Assembly: GCF_014635025.1 (NCBI RefSeq)
Contig: NZ_BMCE01000002.1
Span: 1,054,001 to 1,118,000 of the forward strand
Reading direction: 5' to 3'
DNA from: Fictibacillus barbaricus
Lineage (GTDB): Bacteria; Bacillota; Bacilli; Bacillales; Fictibacillaceae
Length of the DNA: 64,000 nt
Below, in pieces: positions 25,948 through 34,886 of the stretch. How positions within the stretch are numbered: position 1 is the first letter of the stretch; every line of letters starts with the position of its first letter. A program made the translations under genes and the position numbers. Below the pieces are notes generated by a model. That model did not search any database, had not been told where the DNA came from, and saw only the letters and a program-made list of their open reading frames with translations.

Positions 25948-26805
25948 ATGATTATTGCGATTGATATGGACGGAACCTTGCTTAATTCAGATGGAAAGAT
26001 CAGTGAACGAAATCAAAGAAGTATCCTGCAGTGCCAAGAAAATAATCATCAGGTTGTCATCGCAACCGGGAGGGCGTATAAGGACGCCGATCGCCAGTTA
26101 AGAGCTGTCGGTCTTGACTGTCCCATCATCAGCCTTAATGGAGCTGCGATCAACCTGACCGACATGACAGCCATACATGATCTTCCTTTGGATAAAGACA
26201 GCCTTATCCCAGTGCTGGAATGGGTACGTGACCAGAATGATCTATATTGTGAAATTTATTGTAATGATAACGTGTACGCGGGTTTGCACAACCGTGAACA
26301 TTTAGAAAGCCTCTCCCATATTCTTGACGTTCACTCAGAGTTAAAAGAGATTGTGGAGAAACAATTTCAGCAGGCTGTTGTTACTTATATTGACGATATC
26401 CGTCAGATTTGGTTAGGAGACAAGGACATTTATAAAGTCCTCATCTTCTCCCTTAACATGGATGCATTACATGGGGCTCAAAATAAATTTTCTGAACTGA
26501 GCGGTTATGCCATCACATCCTCCCACCCTAATAACATTGAGATCAATCATGAAAAAGCCACAAAGGGCCAGGCTTTGATCAAACTGGCATCCTATCTTCA
26601 GACGGATATGAAAGAAACTATCGTGATCGGTGACAGCTTAAATGATCTGCCCATGTTTAATGTTGCGGGTATAAGAGTTGCCATGGAGAACGCTGCTCCT
26701 CTTGTAAAAGAAAAAAGTGACCATATTACATTGTCCAATGATGAAGATGGAGTCTCAGTCATTTTAGAAGAATTACTTTCTAAATCTGAAAAGCTTCCTT
26801 CCTAA
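25948..26805 (+). CDS. HAD-superfamily hydrolase, Cof type
   Basis: Probable sugar-phosphate or nucleotide phosphatase of the Cof/YidA group. Motif I is IDMDGTLLNS at the N-terminus (nucleophile Asp), the C2 cap domain occupies about 80-190, and motif IV is GDSLNDLPMF near 230. The frame is open from 25903, but ATG 25948 has AAGGAGGG at proper distance, giving 285 residues, typical for the group. A strong terminator follows. Confidence 0.88.
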   Translation: MIIAIDMDGTLLNSDGKISERNQRSILQCQENNHQVVIATGRAYKDADRQLRAVGLDCPIISLNGAAINLTDMTAIHDLPLDKDSLIPVLEWVRDQNDLYCEIYCNDNVYAGLHNREHLESLSHILDVHSELKEIVEKQFQQAVVTYIDDIRQIWLGDKDIYKVLIFSLNMDALHGAQNKFSELSGYAITSSHPNNIEINHEKATKGQALIKLASYLQTDMKETIVIGDSLNDLPMFNVAGIRVAMENAAPLVKEKSDHITLSNDEDGVSVILEELLSKSEKLPS

Positions 26806-26822
26806 ACCTAAAATAGATAAGA

Positions 26823-26855
26823 AAAAAAATCCCTTCAAATGAAAGGGATTTTTTT
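26823..26855. terminator. Terminator after the HAD hydrolase gene
   Basis: AAAAAAATCCCTT (26823-26835) pairs with AAGGGATTTTTTT (26843-26855) around a 7-base loop. Confidence 0.92.
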
Positions 26856-27010
26856 CTCGATAACGATTAACATGCTTCCTAAGGTTTTACGACAGGTTCC
26901 GTATCATTTTGGATGCACTCTATCCAGAGCTTTGCTCCCCGATCCCTTTAATTTTCAAAATATTCAATAATTTGTAACATTTGTTCGCTTAATCATGGGA
27001 AAATATAGGC

Positions 27011-27016
27011 TATAAT
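27011..27016 (+). promoter_or_regulatory. -10 box of the fbpB-like gene
   Basis: TATAAT, preceded by GGC, lies 28 bases before the ATG. The -35 is weak (TTAATC at 26989-26994, 16-base spacer). No clear Fur box is seen. Confidence 0.5.
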
Positions 27017-27043
27017 ATTCATAAGCAAAGGAAGGTGAATACG

Positions 27044-27163
27044 ATGAGAAAGAAGAATATGATCTCCTTTAAAGAATTAGTAGTAAAAAATAAAAAAGAA
27101 CTGCTACAAGATAAAAAGGTGCTTGAGCGTATTGAAAAGCGCCTAGAAACAAGACACAATTAA
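27044..27163 (+). CDS. FbpB-family small basic protein
   Basis: A 39-residue ORF: ATG 27044 follows AAAGGAAGGTG, and the product is very basic (FKELVVKNKKELLQDKKVLE, then RIEKRL). This matches the FbpB/YdbN family of Bacillus, small proteins of the iron-sparing response thought to act with the FsrA RNA. A TATAAT box is upstream and a terminator-like hairpin about 50 bases downstream. I saw no good Fur box, so iron control here is only inferred from the family. Confidence 0.8.
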   Translation: MRKKNMISFKELVVKNKKELLQDKKVLERIEKRLETRHN

Positions 27164-27208
27164 CTACTTTACCTCAATTAGTAATTTTAATATAGTTTCC
27201 ATTTAATT

Positions 27209-27246
27209 TAGAAAAGTCTCGTGTCATTAATTGTCCGAGGCTTTTT
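27209..27246 (+). terminator. Terminator-like hairpin after the fbpB-like gene
   Basis: AAAAGTCTCG and CGAGGCTTTTT form an imperfect stem with an inner TGTC/GTCC region, ending in five T. Confidence 0.6.
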
Positions 27247-27809
27247 CTAGTATATATAAGAAGTGCAGTAGCTCAACAAAGTGTATAAGTACCGAGAAAG
27301 TAACCTTTTCTACATTGGCCGTGCAAGGTGGGTCACTTTTTTGTGTTTTTTTTACATATTTTCACAAACTTTAAATCAAATTCCTTCTATTAAATCAATT
27401 GAGTTTCATCAACAATATCTGCTTTTAATTCAAAAAAATTCATTCCTCCCTGATTAAATACGGTTATGTTATTCTTGCTTTTTACTGGTTAAGTTTTCTC
27501 ATTATTGGTATTGATGTTCTTTAAGGAATACCTCTTAAAGAGCTTTTCGCCAAAAACAAAATGTTTTTACAGACGATATCTAAAGAAGATTATTTCGTTT
27601 AATTTACTTCGCTCCATTGGTTATTCATCATAAAAAATTTTACTAATATTTTATTTATTTAATATATTTCTATAATCAAAATATATCGAATATACAAAAT
27701 ATTTCATTGTCATATTATACTGTATTATTTTATACTTTAAATGTCATCTTGTTATACAACATCTTGGGAGCATGAAAATTCATTCTACACACATCAGAGG
27801 GGGAAATTT
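27247..27809. other. AT-rich intergenic region before the AGCS symporter
   Basis: No ORF is convincing. An imperfect terminator-like hairpin (AAAGTAACC ... GGGTCACTTTTTT) lies around 27296-27342. The last 150 bases are very AT-rich and probably hold the symporter promoter. No T-box or glycine riboswitch pattern was found. Confidence 0.4.
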
Positions 27810-29288
27810 ATGTTCGAGCAGCTTGTTACTGGCATTAACGGTTATTTATGGAGCGCACCACTCATCATCTTTATTTGTGCAGTAGGTGTGTACTTTAGTT
27901 TGCGGACAAGATTTCTGCAGATTCGTCATGTAAAAGAAATGGTTCGTTTATTATTTTCTGGTAAGAGCTCCAATGAAGGTGTCTCTTCCTTTCAAGCATT
28001 AGCAATGTCTTTATCAGGACGAATTGGAGTCGGAAATATTGCTGGAACGGCAACGGGAATTGCATTTGGGGGGCCAGGTTCCGTATTTTGGATGTGGATA
28101 ATCACATTTATCGGGGCAGCATCAGCTTTTGTTGAGTCTACTCTTGCACAAATCTATAAAGAAAAGCAAGATGGAGAGTATCGAGGCGGTCCTGCATTTT
28201 ATATTGAAAAGGGACTTGGGTGGAAATGGTTCGCCGTTATTTTTGCCATTGCAACACTCCTTGCTATGGCTGTACTAATGCCAGGTATTCAAGCGAATTC
28301 CATTGCGGAGGGCGTTAGCAATGCTTTTGGTATTGATAATACAATTACTGGTTTAGTAGTTGTTTTACTAATGGGTCTTATTATTTTTGGCGGAGTTAAG
28401 CGTATCGCGAGAGTTGCAGAATTTCTCGTACCATTTATGGCCATCGGATATTTACTAATTGCAATAGCTATTATTTTGGTTAATTTCGAAAGAATTCCAG
28501 AAGTATTTACCCTTATTTTTAAAAGTGCTTTTGGAGCAGAAGAAATGTTCGGTGGTATTCTCGGTTCAACCATTATGTGGGGTGTAAAACGTGGACTATA
28601 TGCGAATGAAGCTGGACAAGGTACAGGTGCTCACCCTGCAGCAGCCGCAGAAGTATCACACCCGGCAAAACAAGGACTAGTCCAAGCATTTTCAATTTAT
28701 CTAGATGTGTTCTTAGTCGTTACATCGACCGCTTTCATGATATTATTTACAAATTCATACAATACAGTAAATGAAAAAACCGGGGAAGTCTTAGTTGAGA
28801 ATCTTAAAGGAGTAGAAAGTGGCCCTGCTTACACTCAAGCGGCCGTTGATACCATCCTGCCAGGATTCGGATCAGGATTTATTGCGATTGCTCTATTCTT
28901 CTTCGCCTTCACGACCATTTTCGCTTATTACTATATTGCAGAAACAAATCTTGCTTATCTAGTACAAGGCAAACATAGAAAATTAGCTATGACTTTATTA
29001 AAATTTGTCCTCCTAGGCGCCACTTTCTATGGATCCGTAAAGACAGCAGACCTAGCATGGGCAATGGGGGATATCGGACTTGGAATTATGGTATGGTTGA
29101 ACTTATTTGCTATTCTTTTATTGTTCAAACCAGCAAATATTGCTTTAAAGGATTATGAAGAGCAACTAAAGCAAGGTCAAGACCCTGTATTTAATTCTAC
29201 TAAATTGGGTATTAAGAATGCAGAATTCTGGGCTAATGGTTATGAAAAAGATGAAGAAGATGAAATAAAAAAACGTATTGCAAATTAA
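27810..29288 (+). CDS. Alanine/glycine:cation symporter family protein
   Basis: AGCS-family Na+- or H+-coupled amino-acid importer with about 11 membrane segments. Family marks include SFQALAMSLSGRIGVGNIAG near 65-85, GGPAFYIEKGLG near 130, and KRGLYANEAGQGTGAHPAAA near 260. The frame is open from 27741, but ATG 27810 follows AGAGGGGG, giving 492 residues, normal for the family. It has its own terminator and no obvious partner gene. Alanine or glycine is the expected substrate by family. Confidence 0.92.
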   Translation: MFEQLVTGINGYLWSAPLIIFICAVGVYFSLRTRFLQIRHVKEMVRLLFSGKSSNEGVSSFQALAMSLSGRIGVGNIAGTATGIAFGGPGSVFWMWIITFIGAASAFVESTLAQIYKEKQDGEYRGGPAFYIEKGLGWKWFAVIFAIATLLAMAVLMPGIQANSIAEGVSNAFGIDNTITGLVVVLLMGLIIFGGVKRIARVAEFLVPFMAIGYLLIAIAIILVNFERIPEVFTLIFKSAFGAEEMFGGILGSTIMWGVKRGLYANEAGQGTGAHPAAAAEVSHPAKQGLVQAFSIYLDVFLVVTSTAFMILFTNSYNTVNEKTGEVLVENLKGVESGPAYTQAAVDTILPGFGSGFIAIALFFFAFTTIFAYYYIAETNLAYLVQGKHRKLAMTLLKFVLLGATFYGSVKTADLAWAMGDIGLGIMVWLNLFAILLLFKPANIALKDYEEQLKQGQDPVFNSTKLGIKNAEFWANGYEKDEEDEIKKRIAN

Positions 29289-29324
29289 TACTTTTAAATC
29301 CGTGTTAGAATCCACAAAAAGAAG

Positions 29325-29362
29325 AAAAAAGAGGAAAAGATAAAGTTCTTTTCCTCTTTTTT
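29325..29362. terminator. Terminator after the symporter gene
   Basis: AAAAAAGAGGAAAAGA (29325-29340) pairs with TCTTTTCCTCTTTTTT (29347-29362), a 16-bp perfect stem with a 6-base loop. Confidence 0.93.
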
Positions 29363-29414
29363 TGCTTTTTTAGTGTATACTTCAATTTTAATGTCAAGCC
29401 TCCGGAAAAGTTAA

Positions 29415-29969
29415 TTACAGTCTTTGTTCTCGGAGGGCTTTTAACGCGCTGCTCCAAGAGAGAAGTTGGTCTAACATTTCGTTAGCGTTCCTTTGATGGT
29501 AATCGGCTGGTTTAAAGACACTCATATTTTCAAAGTCCGTGATAATTGAGAACGTGACAGATGTTCGGACATCAGCAACCTGGAGTTCTCCTAATATAAG
29601 TCGCAGGTTCTCGATTGCTCTCGCTCCCCCTAGACCTCCGTATCCTACAAACCCAGCTGCTTTGTTATTGATTTCACGGTTCAGGTAATCGAGTGCGTTT
29701 TTTAATACTCCCGTCGTTGCATGGTTATATTCTGGCGTTACAAAGATATATCCATCAAAAGAAGCCATCTTCTTCGACCAAGCTTCAATGATCTGCTCAG
29801 CCTCTTGTTGGATAGTTCCAAAGAACGGAAGATTATATGAAGCGAGATCCACAAGTTCAAACTCCACCTGATCGTTTCTATTTGCTGCAAAGTTGTACAT
29901 CCAGCTGGAAACGGCTTCACCGTTCCTTCCTTCTCGAGTACTGCCGATAATGATACCGATTTTTAACAT
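29415..29969 (-). CDS. NADPH-dependent FMN reductase-like protein
   Basis: A 184-residue flavodoxin-fold protein. IIGSTREGRNGEAV at the N-terminus binds the FMN phosphate, FVTPEYNHATTGVLKNALD near 76-95 is the family signature, and a YGGLGGARAIENL loop follows. Such enzymes reduce flavins, quinones or azo compounds. ATG 29969 overlaps the end of the MFS gene and has AAAGGAGG upstream, so the two are cotranscribed. Under the TetR regulator this suggests a response to a redox-active drug or quinone. Confidence 0.88.
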   Translation of the reverse strand: MLKIGIIIGSTREGRNGEAVSSWMYNFAANRNDQVEFELVDLASYNLPFFGTIQQEAEQIIEAWSKKMASFDGYIFVTPEYNHATTGVLKNALDYLNREINNKAAGFVGYGGLGGARAIENLRLILGELQVADVRTSVTFSIITDFENMSVFKPADYHQRNANEMLDQLLSWSSALKALREQRL

Positions 29970-31357
29970 TTAAGTTCCTCCTTTATCGTTTTTTCTTTTT
30001 GTATTGATCGATTCATTAAACTGCGTTTTTGTACGATAAACAGAAAATAAAAAATAGAGATTAAGACATGGAGTAAAGCAAGAACGAAAAAGATGTTGCT
30101 ATAGACTGCTCCCTCATGAAAGAATGATAGTGGGTTCCATGTTAAATCAGAGCCGATATCGACTACTTTTCCATACAATCCAGTGGCCATCCCACCCGCG
30201 ATAAAATTCAGCATCGAGAATAACCCCATCCCCACTCCTGTTTTCTCTTTAGACAATGTTAAGGACACCGAGTTCGCCAATGCGATCATCATGAACGTTT
30301 GACCTACGTTTCCCAAAATTAAAACCAATGAGATTAAAAAAGCTGTCGATGCTGTAAAAGTCGACAACATCGTAAAACATGAGATTAAGAGAAGGGCGGC
30401 AATAAAATAGAGGTGAGCGTTGCCTTTGCTGTCGGCTAGTTTCCCTCCTCTTTTCCCCAGCAGGGCGGAGGCTAAAGCAGCAGGTACCATGGCGAAAGCG
30501 ATTATACTTGACTTTAATCCGTGAACGTCTGCCAGTAGTAACGGAATCAAAAAGTAAAGAGAGAAACCGATTCCGTTTATGAGAAATGCGATTCCGAGAT
30601 TTAACGTGTATTTTTTGTTTAAAAATAGCTGGGGTTGTAAAAACGGAGCCCGAACAGTTCTGATCCAAAATACAAAACCAGATAAGGCTATGATCCCACC
30701 TATCAACCACCTGCTTCCTTCTGTAACCCCCATTAGGATGAACGTTACGGTAGTTGCGAGCAACCCTCCACCAAGCCAATCAATCCTTTGTGGAGTACCA
30801 CGTTCATTGCTTAGATATCTGCGATAAAAAGGTAGAGTTAAGATGATTAAAAACGGAATACAAAAAAGCCAGCGCCAGTTTAGGAAATGAATCACTACAG
30901 CCGACACGACTGGTCCCAAGGCTCCACCGACGGACAAACCTACAAACGCAGTACCCATTGCCGCTCCTCTTTTCTCTTTGGGAAAGTATCGAATTGGAAT
31001 TAAAGTAGCTACTGCTGGAATGACAGCTGCTCCAGCTGCCTGCATGACGCGTGCTGTGAGGAGTATCGAGAACGTTTGAGAGAAAAACCCTAAAAGAGAA
31101 CCTAATGCGATAAAGATTAACCCAAAAGTGAGGAGTTCTTTAAGATTATAACGATCCGCCAGCTTCCCATAGAAGACCGTACCTATCCCATAGATCAAGG
31201 CATATGAAGAAGCTACCCAACTTACCTGTGCATTGGTAAGTTGAAACTCATCACTTATCTGTGGCATTACAAAGTTGAACACCAAGACACTCATGGAAGA
31301 AAGTGCAAGGGTAATAGTTAATATACTTAAAAGTCTATCTTGGTCCTTATTTTCCAT
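29963..31357 (-). CDS. MFS drug-efflux transporter, 14-TM DHA2 type
   Basis: A 464-residue transporter with about 14 membrane segments. TNAQVSWVASSYALIYGIGT and GKLADRYNLKELLTFG (motif A type) lie near the N-terminus and AAGAAVIPAVATLIPIRY after it, as in QacA/TetL-like exporters. The frame allows GTG 31369, but ATG 31357 with AAAGGAGG 11 bases upstream is likelier. A palindromic operator lies just upstream at 31407-31422. Its FMN reductase partner follows with overlap, so the operon probably exports and reduces a toxic compound. Confidence 0.88.
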   Translation of the reverse strand: MENKDQDRLLSILTITLALSSMSVLVFNFVMPQISDEFQLTNAQVSWVASSYALIYGIGTVFYGKLADRYNLKELLTFGLIFIALGSLLGFFSQTFSILLTARVMQAAGAAVIPAVATLIPIRYFPKEKRGAAMGTAFVGLSVGGALGPVVSAVVIHFLNWRWLFCIPFLIILTLPFYRRYLSNERGTPQRIDWLGGGLLATTVTFILMGVTEGSRWLIGGIIALSGFVFWIRTVRAPFLQPQLFLNKKYTLNLGIAFLINGIGFSLYFLIPLLLADVHGLKSSIIAFAMVPAALASALLGKRGGKLADSKGNAHLYFIAALLLISCFTMLSTFTASTAFLISLVLILGNVGQTFMMIALANSVSLTLSKEKTGVGMGLFSMLNFIAGGMATGLYGKVVDIGSDLTWNPLSFFHEGAVYSNIFFVLALLHVLISIFYFLFIVQKRSLMNRSIQKEKTIKEELKC

Positions 31358-31406
31358 GTTTGTTTTCACCTCCTTTCTAAATGTATGCGCAAATTAAATA
31401 AAGGGT

Positions 31407-31422
31407 GTCAGTACTTACTGAC
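31407..31422. promoter_or_regulatory. TetR-type operator before the MFS gene
   Basis: GTCAGTACTTACTGAC is a perfect palindrome with arms GTCAGTA/TACTGAC. The same core (GTCAGTGTTTACTGTC) lies upstream of the tetR-family gene. Shared sites indicate that the regulator controls both itself and the efflux operon. Confidence 0.75.
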
Positions 31423-31443
31423 TTTTTGGAGTAAAAATTTTTA

Positions 31444-32034
31444 CTAGGGAGTTAAACCCCTAGTAAAAAGAAACACGCTCTCTTTGATGAAATCTTCAAG
31501 GTAGACTGTAGTAAAAGAAGGGTCATTATGAATCCTTCCTAAGGCTGCCCCGTAGTTCATGTATAAAAAAGCAATTGCCATTTTCTCTGGATCTACTTTT
31601 ATGATTTTCTTTTTTTGCAGCATCTTTTCAAAGTAATCGGTTAAGAATGCCTTTAACTGCTCTGGGTGTTTGTGGGTGGCCTCCCGGAATCCTGGAAGAT
31701 GTTCGCCGTCCTTCATAGCGATCAGGATCATCTTTCGATTCTGCTGCATGATCTTATGATAGGTGTTACAAACCATTAAAAGATCTTCTTGGAGATCCCA
31801 TTGTAGGTGCTGATGAAAAAGATTTCTCATTTCTTCCCCGTAGTGGTATTTCTCAAATGCAGCCTCCAAAAGTTTTTGTTTGCTCTGAAAATGCCTAAAT
31901 AGTGTTTTTTCACTGTACCCGGCAGTACGCGCGATCTCTTCGGTCGTTACCCCGTTATAGCCTTTTTCCGACATTAAATCGATGGCAGCTATCATGAGTT
32001 TTTCTGAAGTTTCTTGCTTCCTGTTAGAGCCCAT
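31444..32034 (-). CDS. TetR/AcrR-family transcriptional repressor
   Basis: A 196-residue repressor. The helix-turn-helix is GVTTEEIARTAGYSEKTLFR near residues 25-50, and a ligand-binding helical domain follows. The frame opens at TTG 32052, but ATG 32034 with AAAGGG nine bases upstream is a better start. It lies directly upstream of the MFS-FMN reductase pair on the same strand. Matching palindromes precede both units, so autoregulation and control of efflux are likely. The inducer is unknown. Confidence 0.9.
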   Translation of the reverse strand: MGSNRKQETSEKLMIAAIDLMSEKGYNGVTTEEIARTAGYSEKTLFRHFQSKQKLLEAAFEKYHYGEEMRNLFHQHLQWDLQEDLLMVCNTYHKIMQQNRKMILIAMKDGEHLPGFREATHKHPEQLKAFLTDYFEKMLQKKKIIKVDPEKMAIAFLYMNYGAALGRIHNDPSFTTVYLEDFIKESVFLFTRGLTP

Positions 32035-32053
32035 TGTAAAAATCCCTTTCAAC

Positions 32054-32077
32054 TAATGTCAGTGTTTACTGTCATTA
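32054..32077. promoter_or_regulatory. TetR-type operator before the tetR-family gene
   Basis: TAATGTCAGT (32054-32063) and ACTGTCATTA (32068-32077) form a near-perfect 10-bp inverted repeat with 4-base spacer. Its core matches the operator at 31407-31422. Confidence 0.75.
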
Positions 32078-32239
32078 ATATAAGGGATTCCATTATAATT
32101 GTCAATTAATTAACGAACTATTGCAGGATTAATAAGTCAAAGGCTGAAAGGCATCAGACGTATACTAAAAAAGGGAAAAGAACGATTACATTAGGAAAAG
32201 ATAAGAAAAAGTCAATGAGTGACCTTTTGCTAAAATGTT

Positions 32240-32752
32240 TTAATCTGCATTGACTCTGTTTTTGCTAAATAAAGAACTTATACAAAGAGTGAGGACACTA
32301 AAGAAGATCAACGTGACTACTGTGACAACAACGTTTAAGAAAAGTAACTGACCACATTTGATCAGTACTAAAACGGTTGAAAAAACAAGGGAGATGGATA
32401 GGATGATCTTAAGCACAAGATCTAGCCCTGAATCGTTTTTAAAAGGAATGGAACGAAGGAGATCTTTACAGATAAAACCCAGAATAAACAGCGAGACAAA
32501 CAAGAGAAGACATGGAAAAGCTAGGTTCCAAAAAGGGTCAAAAGACATCTTCCTTAAAACATGTGGTTGATCAAAAGCTTCTTTAATGATACCCCCGAAC
32601 ACTGACCCAAGATTTTGGGCCATTTCTTCAGATAGTACTTCAGCGCTCTTTCCTTTGATTGGTTTAGTCAGTTTATCCGACCAAATATTGAGCAATACTG
32701 CTACACCAACTCCCAATGTATGTACTACACACTGAGTGGAAACGTCTTTCAC
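32240..32752 (-). CDS. Membrane protein of unknown function
   Basis: A 170-residue protein with four likely hydrophobic segments (VVHTLGVGVAVLLNIW near the N-terminus; LAFPCLLLFVSLFILGFI; LDLVLKIILSISLVFSTVLV; LLFLNVVVTVVTLIFFSVLT). A soluble stretch lies between the first two. A TTG at 32767 is in frame, but GTG 32752 is preceded by GGAGGT with ideal spacing, so I prefer it. No family recognised. Confidence 0.65.
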   Translation of the reverse strand: MKDVSTQCVVHTLGVGVAVLLNIWSDKLTKPIKGKSAEVLSEEMAQNLGSVFGGIIKEAFDQPHVLRKMSFDPFWNLAFPCLLLFVSLFILGFICKDLLRSIPFKNDSGLDLVLKIILSISLVFSTVLVLIKCGQLLFLNVVVTVVTLIFFSVLTLCISSLFSKNRVNAD

Positions 32753-33161
32753 TCTATCTACCTCCAATTTATTCCCTACTCTAACATATATGTAAGAAAG
32801 GAAAATATAGGACAGATACCCCTGGTGACAGATTTCTTAATGTCATACTTGGATATGAAGTCTTTTGAGTATTTTATAATATGTCTGATTACTCTATTTA
32901 TCGTTTAATCATTAAAGTAATATAAGGTTACCCCTTTTATAATAGGCAACCTGTCTCTTTTGGTTGCCTTCATGTTTTTCATCTAGAAACGAATCCAAAT
33001 ATTAAGACCCGAAGATGTTCATCCTCGGGTCTTTTAGGGTATAACGAATTTTTGGGTTGTCGAATCTCTAATACCATCCTGGAAACAGCACGGCATATGG
33101 AACACAAAGTCTTTTTATGGAGGACAGATGGAGATTTCACTTCAGAATCAACCTTATTTTT
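32753..33161. other. Intergenic region with two hairpins
   Basis: AGGCAACC (32944-32951) pairs with GGTTGCCT (32962-32969). A second stem lies at 33004-33033. No ORF is convincing. Confidence 0.45.
33004..33035 (+). terminator. Terminator-like hairpin
   Basis: AAGACCCGA (33004-33012) pairs with TCGGGTCTT (33025-33033), followed by TT. No plus-strand gene precedes it within the spacer, so it may be a remnant or end a small RNA. Confidence 0.6.
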
Positions 33162-33473
33162 TTAAATAGCAAAATATTGATCCCCTTCGTGAAGTACTGA
33201 ATAAGTAGGTTTTTGAATCAGTAAATTATCCTTTTTAAAATACATAACAACTAATTCTAACGCAAAAGGCAAGGAATCTTTATCCAAATTTTTATATAAT
33301 AACTGCAGGTCAAACTTCATCTCCTCAGGATACTCAAAAAACAACGCTAATTGTAGAAAGGTTTTTTCTACCAAATTATAAGACTTTATCTCTTCCTCAG
33401 ATAAAGCTTCTATAGACAATACATCTTGAACAAACGGAAACTTCTCAACAATTCTTTCAGTTGTTGTTTTCAT
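33162..33473 (-). CDS. Hypothetical protein, 103 residues
   Basis: ATG 33473 follows GGGAGGG, whereas the longer frame from 33560 has no ribosome site. The product (MKTTTERIVEKFPFVQDVLS ... PEEMKFDLQLLYKNL ... YSVLHEGDQYFAI) is a soluble acidic, mostly helical protein without membrane segments or cysteines. I do not recognise a family, and the neighbours are also unknown small genes. Confidence 0.6.
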   Translation of the reverse strand: MKTTTERIVEKFPFVQDVLSIEALSEEEIKSYNLVEKTFLQLALFFEYPEEMKFDLQLLYKNLDKDSLPFALELVVMYFKKDNLLIQKPTYSVLHEGDQYFAI

Positions 33474-33900
33474 CTCGAACCCTCCCGTTATTATTTTTAA
33501 ATAGCGTATCCTATTTTGTTTTCTTCTATCTTCACTTCCTTGTTCCTTCTTATAAACCATAACTTAATTCAATAAAAAACATCGTTAATCAGTTCGAGTT
33601 ACTTTAACTACCGTAGCATCAACAAAAAAATAATTATGTATTAGATGATATAGTACAATCTAGATTTATAAAGAAATGGGGAATGAAAAAATTGGTAAAT
33701 TTCAGACTCCCTTTATACATATCTGAAGTTCTTCATCCTCTGTTATGTTTCTGTCTCTCATTTATATTATTATTTTAGTATAAAAGCCCTCACTTATTTT
33801 TATTAAGCTACGAACAAATATTAGGATTAAAGATATAAAAACGAAAATAACTAAAGCCATTTCCTAGTGTTCGTAATAAATTCTTGTATGGGAGGACGAG
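33474..33900. other. AT-rich intergenic region
   Basis: No ORF with a ribosome site, and no clear hairpin or repeat. Promoters of the divergent small genes on either side presumably lie here. Confidence 0.4.
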
Positions 33901-34107
33901 ATGATGTATACCACGGAACAGATTATTGCTGAGTTATCAGATGACCAACGAGATGTTGTTGAACAATTCATAAAAACATACCCGAAAGAAATCAGATCGT
34001 ATGAACTCCTGAATTTTTTAAACATATTACTGTTTGAAAGTGAAGTTAAGGAAATACATCATCGGCTTAAAATGAACAAAATGGTTAGAAGACAAGCAAA
34101 TCCATAA
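33901..34107 (+). CDS. Hypothetical small protein, 68 residues
   Basis: ATG 33901 (or 33904) follows GGGAGGACGAG. The product is acidic at its N-terminus (YTTEQIIAELSDDQRDVVEQ) and basic at its C-terminus, predicted helical and cytoplasmic. No family recognised. It is followed about 40 bases later by another small ORF. Confidence 0.6.
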   Translation: MMYTTEQIIAELSDDQRDVVEQFIKTYPKEIRSYELLNFLNILLFESEVKEIHHRLKMNKMVRRQANP

Positions 34108-34147
34108 ATTTCTAATCTTTGTTGATAATGGGGGCTTTTGATGAAAA

Positions 34148-34309
34148 ATGAAGAAAGTTCACTTTACGATAATCTTTCCTTTAGAATTATTAGCTGGATT
34201 CTATTATGAAATAAATAAGAACATAGAAAATGGAATCTTATCTGATGCTATGTATAATGAAATTAGTTTGATTGAACAAGCCGCTTTAAAAAGGGGTATC
34301 CCACTGTAA
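34148..34309 (+). CDS. Hypothetical small protein, 53 residues
   Basis: ATG 34148 opens MKKVHFTIIFPLELLAGFYY, continuing with EISLIEQAALKRGIPL to TAA 34307. It overlaps out of frame with ATG 34141, whose 22-codon ORF has a better placed GGGGG. The longer ORF looks protein-like with an amphipathic helical end. The start is uncertain and no family is recognised. Confidence 0.4.
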   Translation: MKKVHFTIIFPLELLAGFYYEINKNIENGILSDAMYNEISLIEQAALKRGIPL

Positions 34310-34886
34310 TTCCTAAATGATAGTTTACATATAAGAGACTATAAGAAATAGTTTCTTGTCACCTTATTCCTGTTGCGTCACCTAACCCGTGGTTTCATGT
34401 TTAGACGATAGAACCTCAACAGTTTTTAAGATACAGATTTTTGGGGTTGTTTTCACACAGAAACACTAAGACCACGGTTTCCAATAAAACAACCAATCCC
34501 CCAAACACATAGTCAAAAACACTTTTATTTATTTTTAAGAGTCTCTTCCTATTCTAAATTCTGAGTCCGGACCAAATTTCACAACTACTTTTATAATGTG
34601 AACCCCTTGTAATCGGCATTCATAATCCAAGTACTTTATTAGCTCCTCTTTCTTCATATTTTCAGTTAAATGTATCCAATTCTCTAAATGTCTTATCCCC
34701 CTTCATCTTTCGTCACTGTAACTGATCTGTTTGATGGGCAGTTTATTTGATTTTATTTTAGCTGAAAGAAATATTTTACATAATCCCCTCCGAATGTGAC
34801 AATATTGTAATCTAACATCCTGTTACATCTATGGTTACGAACTTTAAGCCATCCTATAGTAAATAGCAGGAGGAGGAGATTTTACA
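34310..34886. other. Intergenic region before bceA
   Basis: The minus-strand frame 34535-34657 encodes 40 residues from ATG (MKKEELIKYLDYECRLQGVH ... VKFGPDSEFRIG), and codons without a start extend it upstream. It may be a small or truncated gene with no good ribosome site. The right end holds the BceR-type site and bceA promoter. Confidence 0.35.
34797..34810. promoter_or_regulatory. BceR-type binding site upstream of bceA
   Basis: TGACA-ATAT-TGTAA matches the TNACA-N4-TGTAA consensus I recall for Bce-type response regulators, 77 bases before the transporter ATG. Induction of the transporter by the linked two-component system is therefore likely. Confidence 0.7.

Noticed and set aside
27247-27809. 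T-box or amino-acid riboswitch upstream of the AGCS symporter
   Set aside because: No AGGGTGGNACCGCG-type sequence and no specifier stem are visible; the region is plain AT-rich DNA.
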